Shown piece by piece: positions 53,738 to 63,425 of a stretch of 64,000 nucleotides of DNA; the stretch's first letter is position 1; the number at the start of each line of letters is the position of its first letter. The notes under the pieces are model-generated. The model was not told the origin of the DNA and made no database searches. It saw only the letters and a program-made list of their open reading frames with translations. The DNA comes from Corynebacterium poyangense (GTDB lineage: Bacteria > Actinomycetota > Actinomycetes > Mycobacteriales > Mycobacteriaceae): assembly GCF_014522205.1 (NCBI RefSeq), contig NZ_CP046884.1, positions 248,001-312,000 on the forward strand, in the 5' to 3' direction. The position numbers and the translations under genes were made by a program.

Positions 53738-56631
53738 CGCGCTGCCTCCTGTTCTTCCGTCACCTCGTGAGCAGGATTAATTGCTTCTGGGAAGTCCGGA
53801 TCCGCATCTGGATTCTGGGGAAGATCCGGGGTCGCTGGCAGCGGGCCGTAGGTGCGTCGATAATCCAATGCTGCTACGCCGTCAGCACCAGGACGGGTAT
53901 AGCCGCCTAAACCATTAACAGCCATGGTGAGCATTCCCAGAACCGCTAGGTAAATGCCGCCGTCGAAAATTAACGACGTGGTGAGATGTTGGCCTAAGAA
54001 ATGGCCGTGGATAGCAAAGAGAAAACCACCGCGCAGGAAGCCAATAAAGCCCGCTGATACCGCAGTGATAATTCCGATGCCGGTTAACCAGACTGGGGTG
54101 GTGCGTCGGAAAATCCCTGAATCTTTACCACCGGTGAGGTATGACAACATAATCGCCGCTCCGGCAACTAAGGCTGCGGTGAAACCCCCGCCGGGATCAC
54201 TGTGACCGCGCCAGAAAATCAACACACTAGATACCAGGAGCACCGGGGTAACCAGGGTGAAAGCCTTTTGGAGTGGAATAGCGTTGAGTCGGGATTGACC
54301 GAAGGGGCGGGGGCGAGTGCCGCGGACAAATTGGCCTCGTGGAATGGACTGAATGATGGCGCCAATCACCACCGCCGCCATGCCTAATACCGATAGCTCG
54401 CCTAAGGTATCGAGAGCACGGAACTCAACCAGGATGACCGCGATGACGTTTTCACCGCCAGCGATGTCTTTAGTGTTGTGGACAAACCACATGCCCAGCT
54501 CAGAACGACCGTGGCGGGCTAGGAGCCCCCAAACCGCAGCGAAGGTGGCCACGCCTGCTAAGAGAGCGACGACGATAGCACCGCGCTTTTGCGAGGCGGT
54601 GACCTTTTGGAAAGTAGCGGGTTGATGCCGGATGACCAGCATCATGATGATGACAACTAACGCCTCAACGAGAAATTGCACCAAGGCGACATCGGGTGCG
54701 CCTAAGACCAACATTTGTAAGGTGACACCCACTCCGGCGGTGCCGAGGAAAACCACCCCAGAAAGCCGATTGCGAGTACGAACCAGCCCTACCACCGAGA
54801 GCGCGATGATAGCGAAGGCAGCTAAATCAATGGGTTGATCTAAGCCGCTTACCTTAGGTGCCGCGGGAACCCCATCGAGACCAGGAATAATGATGGCAAC
54901 ACCTGCCAAGGTGATAAGGCTAAGCCAAAGCCACAGCAAATGACGAGAGGGATTGAGTGAATCAGCCATCCAGCCTAAGGCGCGGCCCAGTTTGCTCAAT
55001 GACTTTTGGAATTGAGCTAGGGCCTGGTTGCCGGAGCCGGGGAAGAGCTCTCGATCATCGAGGGCCTGCCAAATTCCTTGACGATGCAGCACCCCGAAAA
55101 TACCGACGGCAAGAACCACGAGGGAAACGAACAGCGGCAGATTAATACCGTGCCAGAGTCCGAAGTGGAGATGCTCGGACATTCCGATGGCACCCACAAT
55201 TGCTTCGATAGGGCGGTCTAAATAGGCGACGAGGAAAGCAACCGGGAGAGAGAGCACGCCAGGAAGTGCTGCCGGAAGCCAGAGCGAAACGGGAGCTTCG
55301 TGAACCTCGGACATATCCCGGGGGCCATCGAAAAATGCGCCGAAAACCAGGCGGGCAGAATAGGTGAAGGTGAGGATTGCGCCGACTGCTGCGGCGATGA
55401 GAAGCATGATGACCGCGGTGTTACCTAGCGGAGCCTGTAAGAAGGCAGTAAGCATCCCCTCTTTAGAGATAAAACCCAGAAGCGGAGGAACCGCTGCCAT
55501 TGACGCTGCGCCAATACAGACCGAGACGAAGGTGAAAGGCATACGGCGAAACAGCGGCCCGAGGCGTCGGACATCCCGGGAGCCGGCTTCGTGGTCTATA
55601 ACGCCAATCAACATGAATAAAGACGACTTGAAAAGCGCATGGGCTAGGGTGTGTAAAGCTGCGGCTGCCAGGGCGAAAGGAGTACCCACGCCGATGGTGG
55701 CGACAATCCACCCCAGATGGGAAACCGTAGAATACGCGGTGAGTTTCTTCAGGTCCGTTTTTTGAATAGCGAAATACGCACTCAAAAGAGCAGTGGACAT
55801 ACCCACCACAATGAGCAACCAATTCCACGCGGGAACATCGTGGAATACCGAGCTAAAACGCATAAGAAGGTAGATTCCGGCTTTCACCACAGCGGCGGCG
55901 TGAAGGAACGCAGACACCGGGGTGGCGGCAGCCATGGCCTCTGGCAACCAGAAATGGAACGGGAACTGGGCGGACTTAGTGAAAGCCGAGACAGCTAAGA
56001 GCACAGCGATAAACGCAGTCAACCCTGGTTTTTGGGCCCAGAAATCAGCGTTCAGGATGGTTTGGAGATTAGTGCTTCCGGCTTGGACAGCCATGATGCT
56101 TAAAGCCGCTAAAAGAGTTAACCCGCCAAAGAAGGTGAGAACCAAGGTGCGTTGAGAGCCAGCCTCGCCACCTGAACCGGAACGGGCAATGAGCAGGAAA
56201 GAAGCGATGGACACCAATTCCCAGGCGATGAAGAGCACAATAACGTCATTGGCGAGAACAAGCAGCAAAATCGACAGCGTGAACGCCGTCATGATCAAGT
56301 AAAAGCTGGTGTTTCCCTGTTTAGGTGGAAGATAGGCGGCGGAGTAAATGAAAACTACCGCGCCAATACCTAAGGCAAGCAAAACGAAGAAGAGACTGAG
56401 GGCATCGCCGCGGAGCGCGAAGGAGACATCGATACCTGGGCCGAGGATGTCTTTGACCCACACCTGCTCGAAAGAGAGCGGGACGTGGGGAAAGTCCCGA
56501 ACCACAAGCACCGCCCCGGCGACGAATAAGCCTGCCAGGGGCCATCCGGCGTGCCGGTCCCAAAGACGAACAGCCGGAGTAGCTAGCACCACCGCCGCCG
56601 CGGCGAGGGCGATCACAATCAGTAGAGTCAC
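53734..56631 (-). CDS. mrpA: Na+(K+)/H+ antiporter subunit A (with MrpB-like C terminus)
   Basis: From GTG 56631 (TLLIVIALAAAAVVLATPAV) the product has 965 residues. The first 500 resemble NuoL: FIAWELVSIASFLLIA, the conserved Lys in FTKSAQFPFHFWLPEAMAAA, and AAAVVKAGIYLLMRF. The C-terminal part contains MrpB-like helices (HSDPGGGFTAALVAGAAIML), so no separate mrpB exists, as is usual in actinobacteria. The frame continues 37 codons further upstream, but that part is not membrane-like. It is the first gene of the operon A-C-D-E-F-G. Confidence 0.92.
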   Translation of the reverse strand: MTLLIVIALAAAAVVLATPAVRLWDRHAGWPLAGLFVAGAVLVVRDFPHVPLSFEQVWVKDILGPGIDVSFALRGDALSLFFVLLALGIGAVVFIYSAAYLPPKQGNTSFYLIMTAFTLSILLLVLANDVIVLFIAWELVSIASFLLIARSGSGGEAGSQRTLVLTFFGGLTLLAALSIMAVQAGSTNLQTILNADFWAQKPGLTAFIAVLLAVSAFTKSAQFPFHFWLPEAMAAATPVSAFLHAAAVVKAGIYLLMRFSSVFHDVPAWNWLLIVVGMSTALLSAYFAIQKTDLKKLTAYSTVSHLGWIVATIGVGTPFALAAAALHTLAHALFKSSLFMLIGVIDHEAGSRDVRRLGPLFRRMPFTFVSVCIGAASMAAVPPLLGFISKEGMLTAFLQAPLGNTAVIMLLIAAAVGAILTFTYSARLVFGAFFDGPRDMSEVHEAPVSLWLPAALPGVLSLPVAFLVAYLDRPIEAIVGAIGMSEHLHFGLWHGINLPLFVSLVVLAVGIFGVLHRQGIWQALDDRELFPGSGNQALAQFQKSLSKLGRALGWMADSLNPSRHLLWLWLSLITLAGVAIIIPGLDGVPAAPKVSGLDQPIDLAAFAIIALSVVGLVRTRNRLSGVVFLGTAGVGVTLQMLVLGAPDVALVQFLVEALVVIIMMLVIRHQPATFQKVTASQKRGAIVVALLAGVATFAAVWGLLARHGRSELGMWFVHNTKDIAGGENVIAVILVEFRALDTLGELSVLGMAAVVIGAIIQSIPRGQFVRGTRPRPFGQSRLNAIPLQKAFTLVTPVLLVSSVLIFWRGHSDPGGGFTAALVAGAAIMLSYLTGGKDSGIFRRTTPVWLTGIGIITAVSAGFIGFLRGGFLFAIHGHFLGQHLTTSLIFDGGIYLAVLGMLTMAVNGLGGYTRPGADGVAALDYRRTYGPLPATPDLPQNPDADPDFPEAINPAHEVTEEQEAAR

Positions 56632-56756
56632 GGGCGAATCACTCTCGACGGATGGGGTAGAAATTGCTCTAAATGACGTGAACGATGTTACCAGTGGGAT
56701 ATATTTATTCGGGGTGCCTGCTATCAAATTAATTCTTTTCAAGGTACGTTTTCTCT

Positions 56757-58256
56757 ATGAACAGTGCGCGTTCCCGTCTATTTCCAGCTCTTCTAGCGCT
56801 GGCGTTAATCATCCCCCTAGCAGTGGGGGCTATTTTAGGTCTAAAACCAGCAAACTCATGGAGTGGTTCCGGAGCTCCCGTTGATGACTCCGCAACTCCT
56901 GCCATGAACGGTATAGATCCAGCCGCCCTGGTATCCGCACGGCAAGCTGCCGGAAGCGCAAACACCCAGGCTGGGTTGCTGAAAAAGGGTACCGATCAAC
57001 TCAAAGATGGCACCCAGCAGCTTCGTGATAACGCTGGAAAACTCGGGGATGGGGTTAACCAGGCAGCTGATGGCAGCCAACGATTAAGCCAGGGAATGGT
57101 GGAAATCCAGGCTGGAACCGGACAATTAGGCCAAGGAGCAACAGAATTAGCAAATGGGATTGATCAAATAGTTAATCAGATTACTGGACTTGAGGCGTTG
57201 CGGGGGCAAATGCTTACCGCGGTAGATCAAGCGGATGAAGAGTTAAAAACCAGTATTGATCCGCGGTCAAAGAAAATGCGGGACGAATTAGCCGGATTCC
57301 GGGAGCAAATCCAAAATTTCCAGATTGATGACAACACCAAGGCCCAAATTAACCGTGCGCAGAGTGGATCTCGGGAATTAGCAAACCAACTGAATGTTCC
57401 TGGGTACGCCTATCATGATGGAATTTATTCCGCCACCAAAGGTGCGCAGCAGTTAGCTAGCGGGCTGGGGGAATTGCAAAATGGCGTGGGTCAAGCTGTT
57501 GATGGCGTGAATAAAATTGATGATGGGGCCGGACAAGTCCAAAACATGGCTGGGCAGAACCAGGGCCGAATTCAAGCAGTTCAGCGAGCCCTGCCCATAA
57601 CCCCGACCGTGGCGGCAGAAGAAGCTGCGGCTGCCGGAGAAAAACCGGGCCCCATGCTTAACCCGGTTCATGCCTTGCTGATTGCGGTACTTATGGGTGT
57701 TGGTGGTGTAGGCCTGGCGTTTATCACGACCGCGGCAGAAGGGTTGAGTAAGCGCCAACAATGGGTGCGACGCGGACTCGGTGGAGTAGCTCTCGTCCTC
57801 ATCGGGGTTGTCCTCTGCGCGATTTTGGGCGGCAATCTCGGTGTAGGGGAATTGCTTCTTGCCGGCGTCGGATGCGCCCTGGGGCTGAGCACGGCCATGC
57901 TGTTGACCCAGGTAGCTATTCGATTACTAGGGGCGCGCGGAGCAGCCGTGGGTGCAGCCCTGGTTCTCCTAGCTGAAGTAGCTGTAGTGGGCTATGTATG
58001 GGCGAACTCACTTAACTCAGAGGGACACGGAGTATGGAATGTCATCGCCAACCTCATGCCCATGAACTACACCACCATGGCTATTTCTAGCGCCGGGAAT
58101 CAAGGCAGTGTGAACGCTATCGTGCTATCCCTTGGCCTATTAGTGGTGCTATCTATTATCGCCGGAGCGATTGTGTTCTTGAGCTCTAAAAAAGAGATTG
58201 AGGATTATCGGGAATGGGATAGCGCCTCGGTAGGGCGCCACGCCGCCGGAGCGTAA
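56757..58256 (+). CDS. YhgE/Pip-like membrane protein
   Basis: The 499-residue protein has one N-terminal transmembrane helix (LFPALLALALIIPLAVGAIL), an extracytoplasmic region of glycine-spaced helical repeats (KKGTDQLKDGTQQLRDNAGK, GTGQLGQGATELANG) and five to six C-terminal membrane helices. This is the YhgE/Pip layout, whose members include phage-infection proteins and type VII secretion-linked proteins; the role here is unknown. It is transcribed divergently from mrpA with a short intergenic gap and ends before a strong terminator. Confidence 0.78.
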   Translation: MNSARSRLFPALLALALIIPLAVGAILGLKPANSWSGSGAPVDDSATPAMNGIDPAALVSARQAAGSANTQAGLLKKGTDQLKDGTQQLRDNAGKLGDGVNQAADGSQRLSQGMVEIQAGTGQLGQGATELANGIDQIVNQITGLEALRGQMLTAVDQADEELKTSIDPRSKKMRDELAGFREQIQNFQIDDNTKAQINRAQSGSRELANQLNVPGYAYHDGIYSATKGAQQLASGLGELQNGVGQAVDGVNKIDDGAGQVQNMAGQNQGRIQAVQRALPITPTVAAEEAAAAGEKPGPMLNPVHALLIAVLMGVGGVGLAFITTAAEGLSKRQQWVRRGLGGVALVLIGVVLCAILGGNLGVGELLLAGVGCALGLSTAMLLTQVAIRLLGARGAAVGAALVLLAEVAVVGYVWANSLNSEGHGVWNVIANLMPMNYTTMAISSAGNQGSVNAIVLSLGLLVVLSIIAGAIVFLSSKKEIEDYREWDSASVGRHAAGA

Positions 58257-58300
58257 AAACTAGTTCATCTCCCCACCCGACGGAAACCATGACGCGCACC

Positions 58301-58330
58301 AGCCCCCCAGGGACATGGGGGGCTATTTTA
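58301..58330 (+). terminator. Rho-independent terminator after the YhgE-like gene
   Basis: A 9-bp stem (AGCCCCCCA / TGGGGGGCT) with a 6-base loop, followed by ATTTTAAT. It overlaps the last codons of the convergent gene at 58323. Confidence 0.85.
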
Positions 58331-58712
58331 ATGCACGAACAATAAAGAACACCGCTGAACCCAAGAGAAATTGCACGGGCGCCAGAATGACAACCACGTA
58401 CGCGTAGGCCATGGCTGTTTGACCATCAGGCGGAGAGTGATAGACCCACCAGGTTAAAGAAACGAGCATTACGAGGATGTAGCCCGCAACGGCAGCTACG
58501 GTGCTGAAGAACCAGCGACCACCGGGGAGGCTGGCGGCAAGCCCGACGAAAAGACTGCTTATGCCGAGGGAGATAAAAAAGGACACGACACCTGAGGTGT
58601 AGGCCAAGTTCGGTTCAGGAAGCAGCCACTCGCTGAGAGATTCCCACACAATTGCCGCGAGGGCAGCGGCAGTAAAAGAGAGCAGAGGTGCGGGGGCGGA
58701 AATGTGGCGCAT
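58323..58712 (-). CDS. Small four-helix membrane protein, unknown
   Basis: The 129-residue product has four predicted transmembrane segments: APLLSFTAAALAAIVWESL, VVSFFISLGISSLFVGLA, VAAVAGYILVMLVSLTWW and VVILAPVQFLLGSAVFFIV. No known motif is seen. It lies downstream of tRNA-Pro on the same strand, with a terminator between. Confidence 0.65.
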   Translation of the reverse strand: MRHISAPAPLLSFTAAALAAIVWESLSEWLLPEPNLAYTSGVVSFFISLGISSLFVGLAASLPGGRWFFSTVAAVAGYILVMLVSLTWWVYHSPPDGQTAMAYAYVVVILAPVQFLLGSAVFFIVRALK

Positions 58713-58754
58713 AGCACCATGATAAGTTAAAGATATTCATGAGGAAGGAATAAG

Positions 58755-58792
58755 AAAACGGCGACAGGTAACTAAGACCTGCCGCCGTTTTT
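58755..58792. terminator. Terminator of tRNA-Pro
   Basis: AAAACGGCGACAGGT (58755-58769) pairs with ACCTGCCGCCGTTTT (58777-58791) over 15 positions with one mismatch, 7-base loop, T-runs on both sides. It lies just after the tRNA on the minus strand. Confidence 0.85.
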
Positions 58793-58799
58793 GAGTTCA

Positions 58800-58876
58800 T
58801 GGTCGGGATAACAGGATTTGAACCTGCGACCTCCTCGTCCCGAACGAGGCGCGCTACCAAGCTGCGCCATATCCCG
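58800..58876 (-). tRNA. tRNA-Pro (anticodon CGG)
   Basis: A 77-nt tRNA with encoded CCA. The acceptor arms CGGGATA and TATCCCG pair perfectly; the D arm GCGCAGCTTGGTAGCGC, the anticodon loop TTCGGGA with CGG, and the T arm CAGGTTCAAATCCTG are all present. It reads CCG proline codons. Confidence 0.95.
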
Positions 58877-58928
58877 TGGCACTGGATAAACCTTAGTCCA
58901 CCCCGCCTGGCTAACGCAAAACCGCAGC

Positions 58929-59891
58929 TCAACTGGGATAAGCCGGTTTTTCCACGATATGCAGCAAGGTCGCCGAGGGGCGGCAAAACAGCCGGAAAGG
59001 GACAAACCGAGAGGTTCCCAAACCATTAGAAACGTGCAGATACATGTTCTTCCAGCGATGCAAACCCGATGCCCGTTCCCGGTCAATACCACAATTGGTG
59101 ACTATTGCCCTCCCGCCGGGTAGACACAGCTGCCCGCCGTGGGTGTGGCCACACAAGGTAAGGTGGTAACCATCTGCGGCAAATTGATCAAGAACGCGTG
59201 GTTCTGGCGCGTGGCTCAGGGCAAGAGCAAGGTCAGCGCGTTCATTCGGAGGGCCAGCAACCCTGGAATAGTCATCAAGATCATGGTGTGGATCATCCAC
59301 GCCGGTCACCGCCAACTTCACCGGTCCCACTTTTATCTCACGGCGGGTATGCGTGGCATCCAACCAGCCGTGTTCCAGAAAAGCGGCGCGCATCCCTTGC
59401 CACGGCAACTCCACCTTGCTGACTTTCCGTTTCTTGGCAAGAAGATAACCAAAAGGGTTCACGGGCCGGGGCGCAAAATAATCGTTAGTGCCGAATACAA
59501 AGAACCCCGGCACCCGGAGCAAAGGCCCAAGGGCACGCAGCACCTCCGGGACGGCCTTGAGATGCGAGAGGTTATCGCCAGTATTGATTACTAAATCGGG
59601 TTTCGTATCCGCCAACTGAGAAACCCACTCAATTTTAGTTTGCTGCCCCGGAATCATATGAAGATCACTGATATGCAAAATCCGGAAATCATTTTTTCGG
59701 CCCGACGCCCCGCCGCCCAGTTTTCCAATCCCCAACGTCCCTGGTTCTAGCAGCGGCACGGTGTATTCATGGAGTTGGAATTTACGAAGCTCAGACCACC
59801 CCCAGGCGGCTAGGGCTAGGCCACCGGCGGCGCCAACAGCACCCGTGGTGGAGGTGATAGCGAGAATTTTCCGGATCGTTGAATTCACCAT
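58929..59891 (-). CDS. Metallophosphoesterase
   Basis: The 320-residue protein has an N-terminal membrane anchor (ITSTTGAVGAAGGLALAAWG) and the calcineurin-like motifs ILHISDLHM, NTGDNLSH, FGTNDY and LCGHTHGGQLCLPG with the metal ligands intact. Relatives act on phosphodiesters or lipid-linked substrates at the membrane, but the substrate is unknown. The homologue in M. tuberculosis also neighbours the PBP/whiB4 group, so this is a conserved envelope-related neighbourhood. Confidence 0.88.
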   Translation of the reverse strand: MVNSTIRKILAITSTTGAVGAAGGLALAAWGWSELRKFQLHEYTVPLLEPGTLGIGKLGGGASGRKNDFRILHISDLHMIPGQQTKIEWVSQLADTKPDLVINTGDNLSHLKAVPEVLRALGPLLRVPGFFVFGTNDYFAPRPVNPFGYLLAKKRKVSKVELPWQGMRAAFLEHGWLDATHTRREIKVGPVKLAVTGVDDPHHDLDDYSRVAGPPNERADLALALSHAPEPRVLDQFAADGYHLTLCGHTHGGQLCLPGGRAIVTNCGIDRERASGLHRWKNMYLHVSNGLGTSRFVPFRLFCRPSATLLHIVEKPAYPS

Positions 59892-59968
59892 TCCTACCCT
59901 ACCTTCGGTGTGGAATGAGGACAGATTCTATAGAGAGTTGGGCAGCTAAAAGGGTAGTCTGAGGCACT

Positions 59969-60427
59969 ATGAGTGAGGTCAAGAAGAGAATTCAAGCTGA
60001 TCTAGCCCAAGCGATGAAAGCCCGGGAAGAAACCCGGACCGCTACTTTGCGGATGTTACTGTCCGCAATTATTTATGAGGAAACAAGCGGGGAACAACAT
60101 GAACTCAGTGAGGCGGAGTTCCTGGCGGTTGTGGCTCGGGAGATAAAGAAACGTCGGGAGTCTGCGGAGGTGTATCGGAGCAACAACCGCGATGATCTTG
60201 CCGATCAGGAAGAGGCTGAAGCAGAGATCTTAGGCCAATACCAGCCCGAACAATTAACTGACAAAGAGGTAGAACAGCTAGTCGCTGAAGTAGTGGCCAC
60301 CGAGTGTGGGGACAGCTACAGCATGAAAGACATGGGGAAGGTCATGAGGTCTGCCCAAGAAAAAGCCGCTGGGAGAGTTGATGGGAAACGACTCTCCGCA
60401 GCGGTTAAAGCTGCCTTGCAGGCTTAA
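59969..60427 (+). CDS. GatB/YqeY domain protein
   Basis: The 152-residue helical protein has KKRIQADLAQAMKAREETRT at its start, REIKKRRESAEVYRSNNRDD and the C-terminal MKDMGKVMRSAQEKAAGRVD, the standard YqeY pattern related to the tail domain of amidotransferase GatB. It may bind tRNA, but its role is not defined. ATG start; convergent with the PBP gene. Confidence 0.92.
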   Translation: MSEVKKRIQADLAQAMKAREETRTATLRMLLSAIIYEETSGEQHELSEAEFLAVVAREIKKRRESAEVYRSNNRDDLADQEEAEAEILGQYQPEQLTDKEVEQLVAEVVATECGDSYSMKDMGKVMRSAQEKAAGRVDGKRLSAAVKAALQA

Positions 60428-60439
60428 GTAGACAGCAGA

Positions 60440-62800
60440 TTAGAAGCCCAGGGTGTTTCGTAGATCCCGGGTGAGTTGATCAATTTGGGTTTGGATGTCT
60501 GGCACGGGCTGACCCAAGTTAGGGTCAGGGCGACGGCTGCGGCCGTCGGAGACTTCTAACACAACTGGGTTATCGCGGGTGAGGGGGCCACCATCGGCCG
60601 ATGCTGCGTTCATGACCGTGCCGCGCGGGGTTCCATTCCCAAACACCATCCGGGTAGTGACGCGGAATCCCTGCTCCTGGAGGGTGCGGGTAGCATCTGC
60701 TTCGGACATCCCAACTACGGCGTTGATGCTGTTTTGGTTAGCGCCCAAGTTAAAGCTGGGATTATGCCCACCAATTCCACCGTTGACCGCAGCGGGCACT
60801 TGTTGCGCCATGGCAAACCAAGTGCGAGCCGGCTCCATTCCTCCGAACATGGTGCCGGAAGAACACTGCCGGGCGGGGCCGGTACACAGAGGAGCGGTGG
60901 ATGTTCCGTCATTGTAGATATAGGTGGCGGCGGCGAAACCAGAGTTGTAGCCCAAGAACGCGGCCGATTGGTGTGATTCGGTGGTGCCGGTTTTAGAGGC
61001 TATGGGAGTTTTCCATCCTGCCGCTTGGGCAGCTTCCTTAGCGGTTCCCGTGGAGTAATCCTTACTCAACCCGGCGGTCAGGGCCTGGGCTACGTCCTCG
61101 CTGACTGCTTGTTCGCATTGTGGGCGGTCAAGAGCCACTTCTTGGCCGGAGGCGTCAGTAACTGACTCGATGGGGTTAGGCTCACACCATTTTCCGCCCG
61201 AGGCTAATGTGGCTCCCACATTGGAAAGCTCCAAGGGATTAACTGCGGTAGGGCCTAAGGTGTATGACCCTAAATTAGCTTTCTTCATATAGTCCGCGAT
61301 GGAATAATCGGCATCCCAGGTGCCGGGGTTAGCATAGGAACGCAACCCCAGCTTGACGGAAAGATCCACCACCGCTGGCACCCCTACCTGCTGGATCATT
61401 TGCACGAAGGGGGTATTAGGGGATTGGGCCAATGCGTCGGTGAGAGTCATCCGGGATTTATAGCTGCCCGAGTTTTCCACGCAATAGGTATTTGCGGGGC
61501 AATTCTGAGCACCTCCGGATCCCATCCCCGTCGCCTCATAACGCGGCGGCACATTCAGCATGGTGTCTAACCCAATGCCTTTTTCCAGAGCAGCCGCAGC
61601 AGTAAACACCTTAAAGACAGAGCCAGCACCATTTCCTACCATCGAGGTAGGTTGCGGCAGAACCGTTTCTGCGTTATCGGGATTAAGCCCATAATTTCGA
61701 GACGACGCCATAGCGCGAATCTTCCGAGAATCTGAACCCGGCTCAATAACATTGGTAACCTCGGCAATACCTGGCTGAGTGGGGCTAACATTTTGGCTCA
61801 CGGCTTGATGGGCCGCATCTTGGATATGCGGTTCCAAGGTGGTGCGAATGGTGTAGCCACCCTTGAGGAGTTGCTCTTTACTTAGGCCTTTTTGCTCCAA
61901 ATAAGTCAGCGCATAATCACAGAAGAACCCCCGGTCACCCGCGCTAATACACCCATTAGGTAAGCCCTGAGGCTCCGGCAGCACCCCGAGTTCTTCAGCC
62001 TTAAACTCCTGGGCCTGGTCCTGGTCAAGGTATCCAGCATCCACCATGGCGTCGAGCACAGTGTTGCGACGCTGGGTAACACCCTCCGGGTTGGTATAAG
62101 GGTTAAGCGCGGAAGAAGATTGCACCATTCCGGCTAACATCGCCGACTGCGGAACGGTTAATTCCGCAGCGGACTTCCCAAAGTAGGTACGTGCCGCCGC
62201 CTCAATGCCAAAAGCCCCGTTTCCAAAGGGAACCAGGTTGAGGTAGCGCGTCACAATCTCATCTTTGCTGAGAATTTTGTCCAGGTCAGAAGCCATCCGC
62301 ATTTCCCGCAATTTCCGCGGAATGGATGTCTCAACAGCCGCCGCTTGGGATTCCGGGTCATCGGCACTGACGAGAAGCAAATAATTCTTCACGTACTGCT
62401 GATCAAGAGTCGACGCCCCCTGCGCAATTCCTCCACTGACAATATTGGTGAGCATAGCTCTCGCCGTTCCTTGCAAATCCACGCCATCATGCTCATAGAA
62501 TCGCCTGTCCTCAATGGCAACAATGGCGTCCTTGGCAGATTGGGGAATTTGATCCGCCTTCACCGGGTAACGACGCTGGGCATAAATCCAAGCAATCGGA
62601 TTTCCATCGGTATCCGTAATAGTGCTTACCCCCGGTGCTGAACCATCCGTCATATCGGCAAGATTAGACTGCATGGTTTCGCTCGTACGGCTAATTGCCA
62701 CCGCCGAGGCACCCGCAAACGGAACCAAGGCAAGGGTAAGAACCAACGTTGCGGCTAGCATCGCCAGCAGCAAATTTTTCAAGGAGGTTGCTACAGACAC
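60440..62800 (-). CDS. Class A penicillin-binding protein (bifunctional) with PASTA domain
   Basis: From GTG 62800 (SVATSLKNLLLAMLAATL) the product has 786 residues. It has one membrane anchor, a GT51 glycosyltransferase domain (VAIEDRRFYEHDGVDLQGTA, GASTLDQQYVKNYLL, PFGNGAFGIEAAARTYF), and a transpeptidase domain with SxxK GAGSVFKVF, SxN SPNTP and KTG ASKTGTTESH. The central SxN reads SPN. The C terminus has one PASTA domain (AVVGMSEADATRTLQEQGF) and a Pro-rich tail. It polymerises and cross-links peptidoglycan outside the membrane. It corresponds to mycobacterial ponA2 by its whiB neighbour. The start is uncertain: a TTG 42 bases upstream is also open. Confidence 0.93.
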   Translation of the reverse strand: MSVATSLKNLLLAMLAATLVLTLALVPFAGASAVAISRTSETMQSNLADMTDGSAPGVSTITDTDGNPIAWIYAQRRYPVKADQIPQSAKDAIVAIEDRRFYEHDGVDLQGTARAMLTNIVSGGIAQGASTLDQQYVKNYLLLVSADDPESQAAAVETSIPRKLREMRMASDLDKILSKDEIVTRYLNLVPFGNGAFGIEAAARTYFGKSAAELTVPQSAMLAGMVQSSSALNPYTNPEGVTQRRNTVLDAMVDAGYLDQDQAQEFKAEELGVLPEPQGLPNGCISAGDRGFFCDYALTYLEQKGLSKEQLLKGGYTIRTTLEPHIQDAAHQAVSQNVSPTQPGIAEVTNVIEPGSDSRKIRAMASSRNYGLNPDNAETVLPQPTSMVGNGAGSVFKVFTAAAALEKGIGLDTMLNVPPRYEATGMGSGGAQNCPANTYCVENSGSYKSRMTLTDALAQSPNTPFVQMIQQVGVPAVVDLSVKLGLRSYANPGTWDADYSIADYMKKANLGSYTLGPTAVNPLELSNVGATLASGGKWCEPNPIESVTDASGQEVALDRPQCEQAVSEDVAQALTAGLSKDYSTGTAKEAAQAAGWKTPIASKTGTTESHQSAAFLGYNSGFAAATYIYNDGTSTAPLCTGPARQCSSGTMFGGMEPARTWFAMAQQVPAAVNGGIGGHNPSFNLGANQNSINAVVGMSEADATRTLQEQGFRVTTRMVFGNGTPRGTVMNAASADGGPLTRDNPVVLEVSDGRSRRPDPNLGQPVPDIQTQIDQLTRDLRNTLGF

Positions 62801-62949
62801 GCTAGTTAGCTTACAAACTTGACCGCCCTGAGGGAACTCCAACCTACCCCCATAATGTGATGTAGAATACTAAATGTGCTATTTGTGGTGTCGAGCATGA
62901 ATTCCAAGAGCTCTATATTTTTTATGTCCGACGAGAACCTGGAGCGGGT

Positions 62950-63258
62950 ATGACCACCCCAACAATATTTATCGAACACTGGGCTGATCAGGCGCGCTGT
63001 CGTCACACTAACCCTGATGCTCTTTTCGTCCGGGGGGCAGCGCAAAAAGGGGCGGCGCGTATTTGTGATAGCTGCCCGGTGATCCAAGAATGCCGAGCTG
63101 ATGCCCTCGATAACCGGATTGAGTATGGAGTTTGGGGAGGATTGACGGAACGGCAACGCAGATTATTGCTTCGCCGGTATCCGAATATTTCTTCCTGGGC
63201 CGAGTTCTTTGCCCGCGGCGGCAAGATCTCCGAGGCTCTTTCTGCGACAGACACGTAA
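62950..63258 (+). CDS. whcA: WhiB-family iron-sulfur regulator (WhiB4/WhcA type)
   Basis: The 102-residue protein has four cluster-binding cysteines (RCRHTNP, then CDSC and the Cys of IQEC) and the WhiB turn EYGVWGGLTERQRRLLLRR followed by a basic DNA-contact end. It is divergent from the PBP gene, exactly as whiB4 is next to ponA2 in mycobacteria and whcA next to a PBP gene in C. glutamicum, where it affects oxidative stress genes. ATG with GGAGCGGG upstream. Confidence 0.85.
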   Translation: MTTPTIFIEHWADQARCRHTNPDALFVRGAAQKGAARICDSCPVIQECRADALDNRIEYGVWGGLTERQRRLLLRRYPNISSWAEFFARGGKISEALSATDT

Positions 63259-63268
63259 AGTAGTGCCC

Positions 63269-63424
63269 ATGAAGAAATGGGAATATGCCACGGTGCCGTT
63301 ATTAACCCACGCTACGAAGCAAATCCTGGACACCTGGGGAGAAGACGGTTGGGAACTGGTTACCGTCACCCCCGGACCTAACCCGGAAAACTTAGTGGCT
63401 TTTATGAAACGAGAGGTGGAATAG
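63269..63424 (+). CDS. DUF4177 small protein
   Basis: The 51-residue product begins MKKWEYATVPLLTHATKQ and contains the family hallmark LDTWGEDGWELVTV. The open frame extends upstream, but the ATG at 63269 matches the usual start. Function unknown; it precedes ridA by one base, as in mycobacteria. Confidence 0.88.
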   Translation: MKKWEYATVPLLTHATKQILDTWGEDGWELVTVTPGPNPENLVAFMKREVE

Positions 63425-63425
63425 C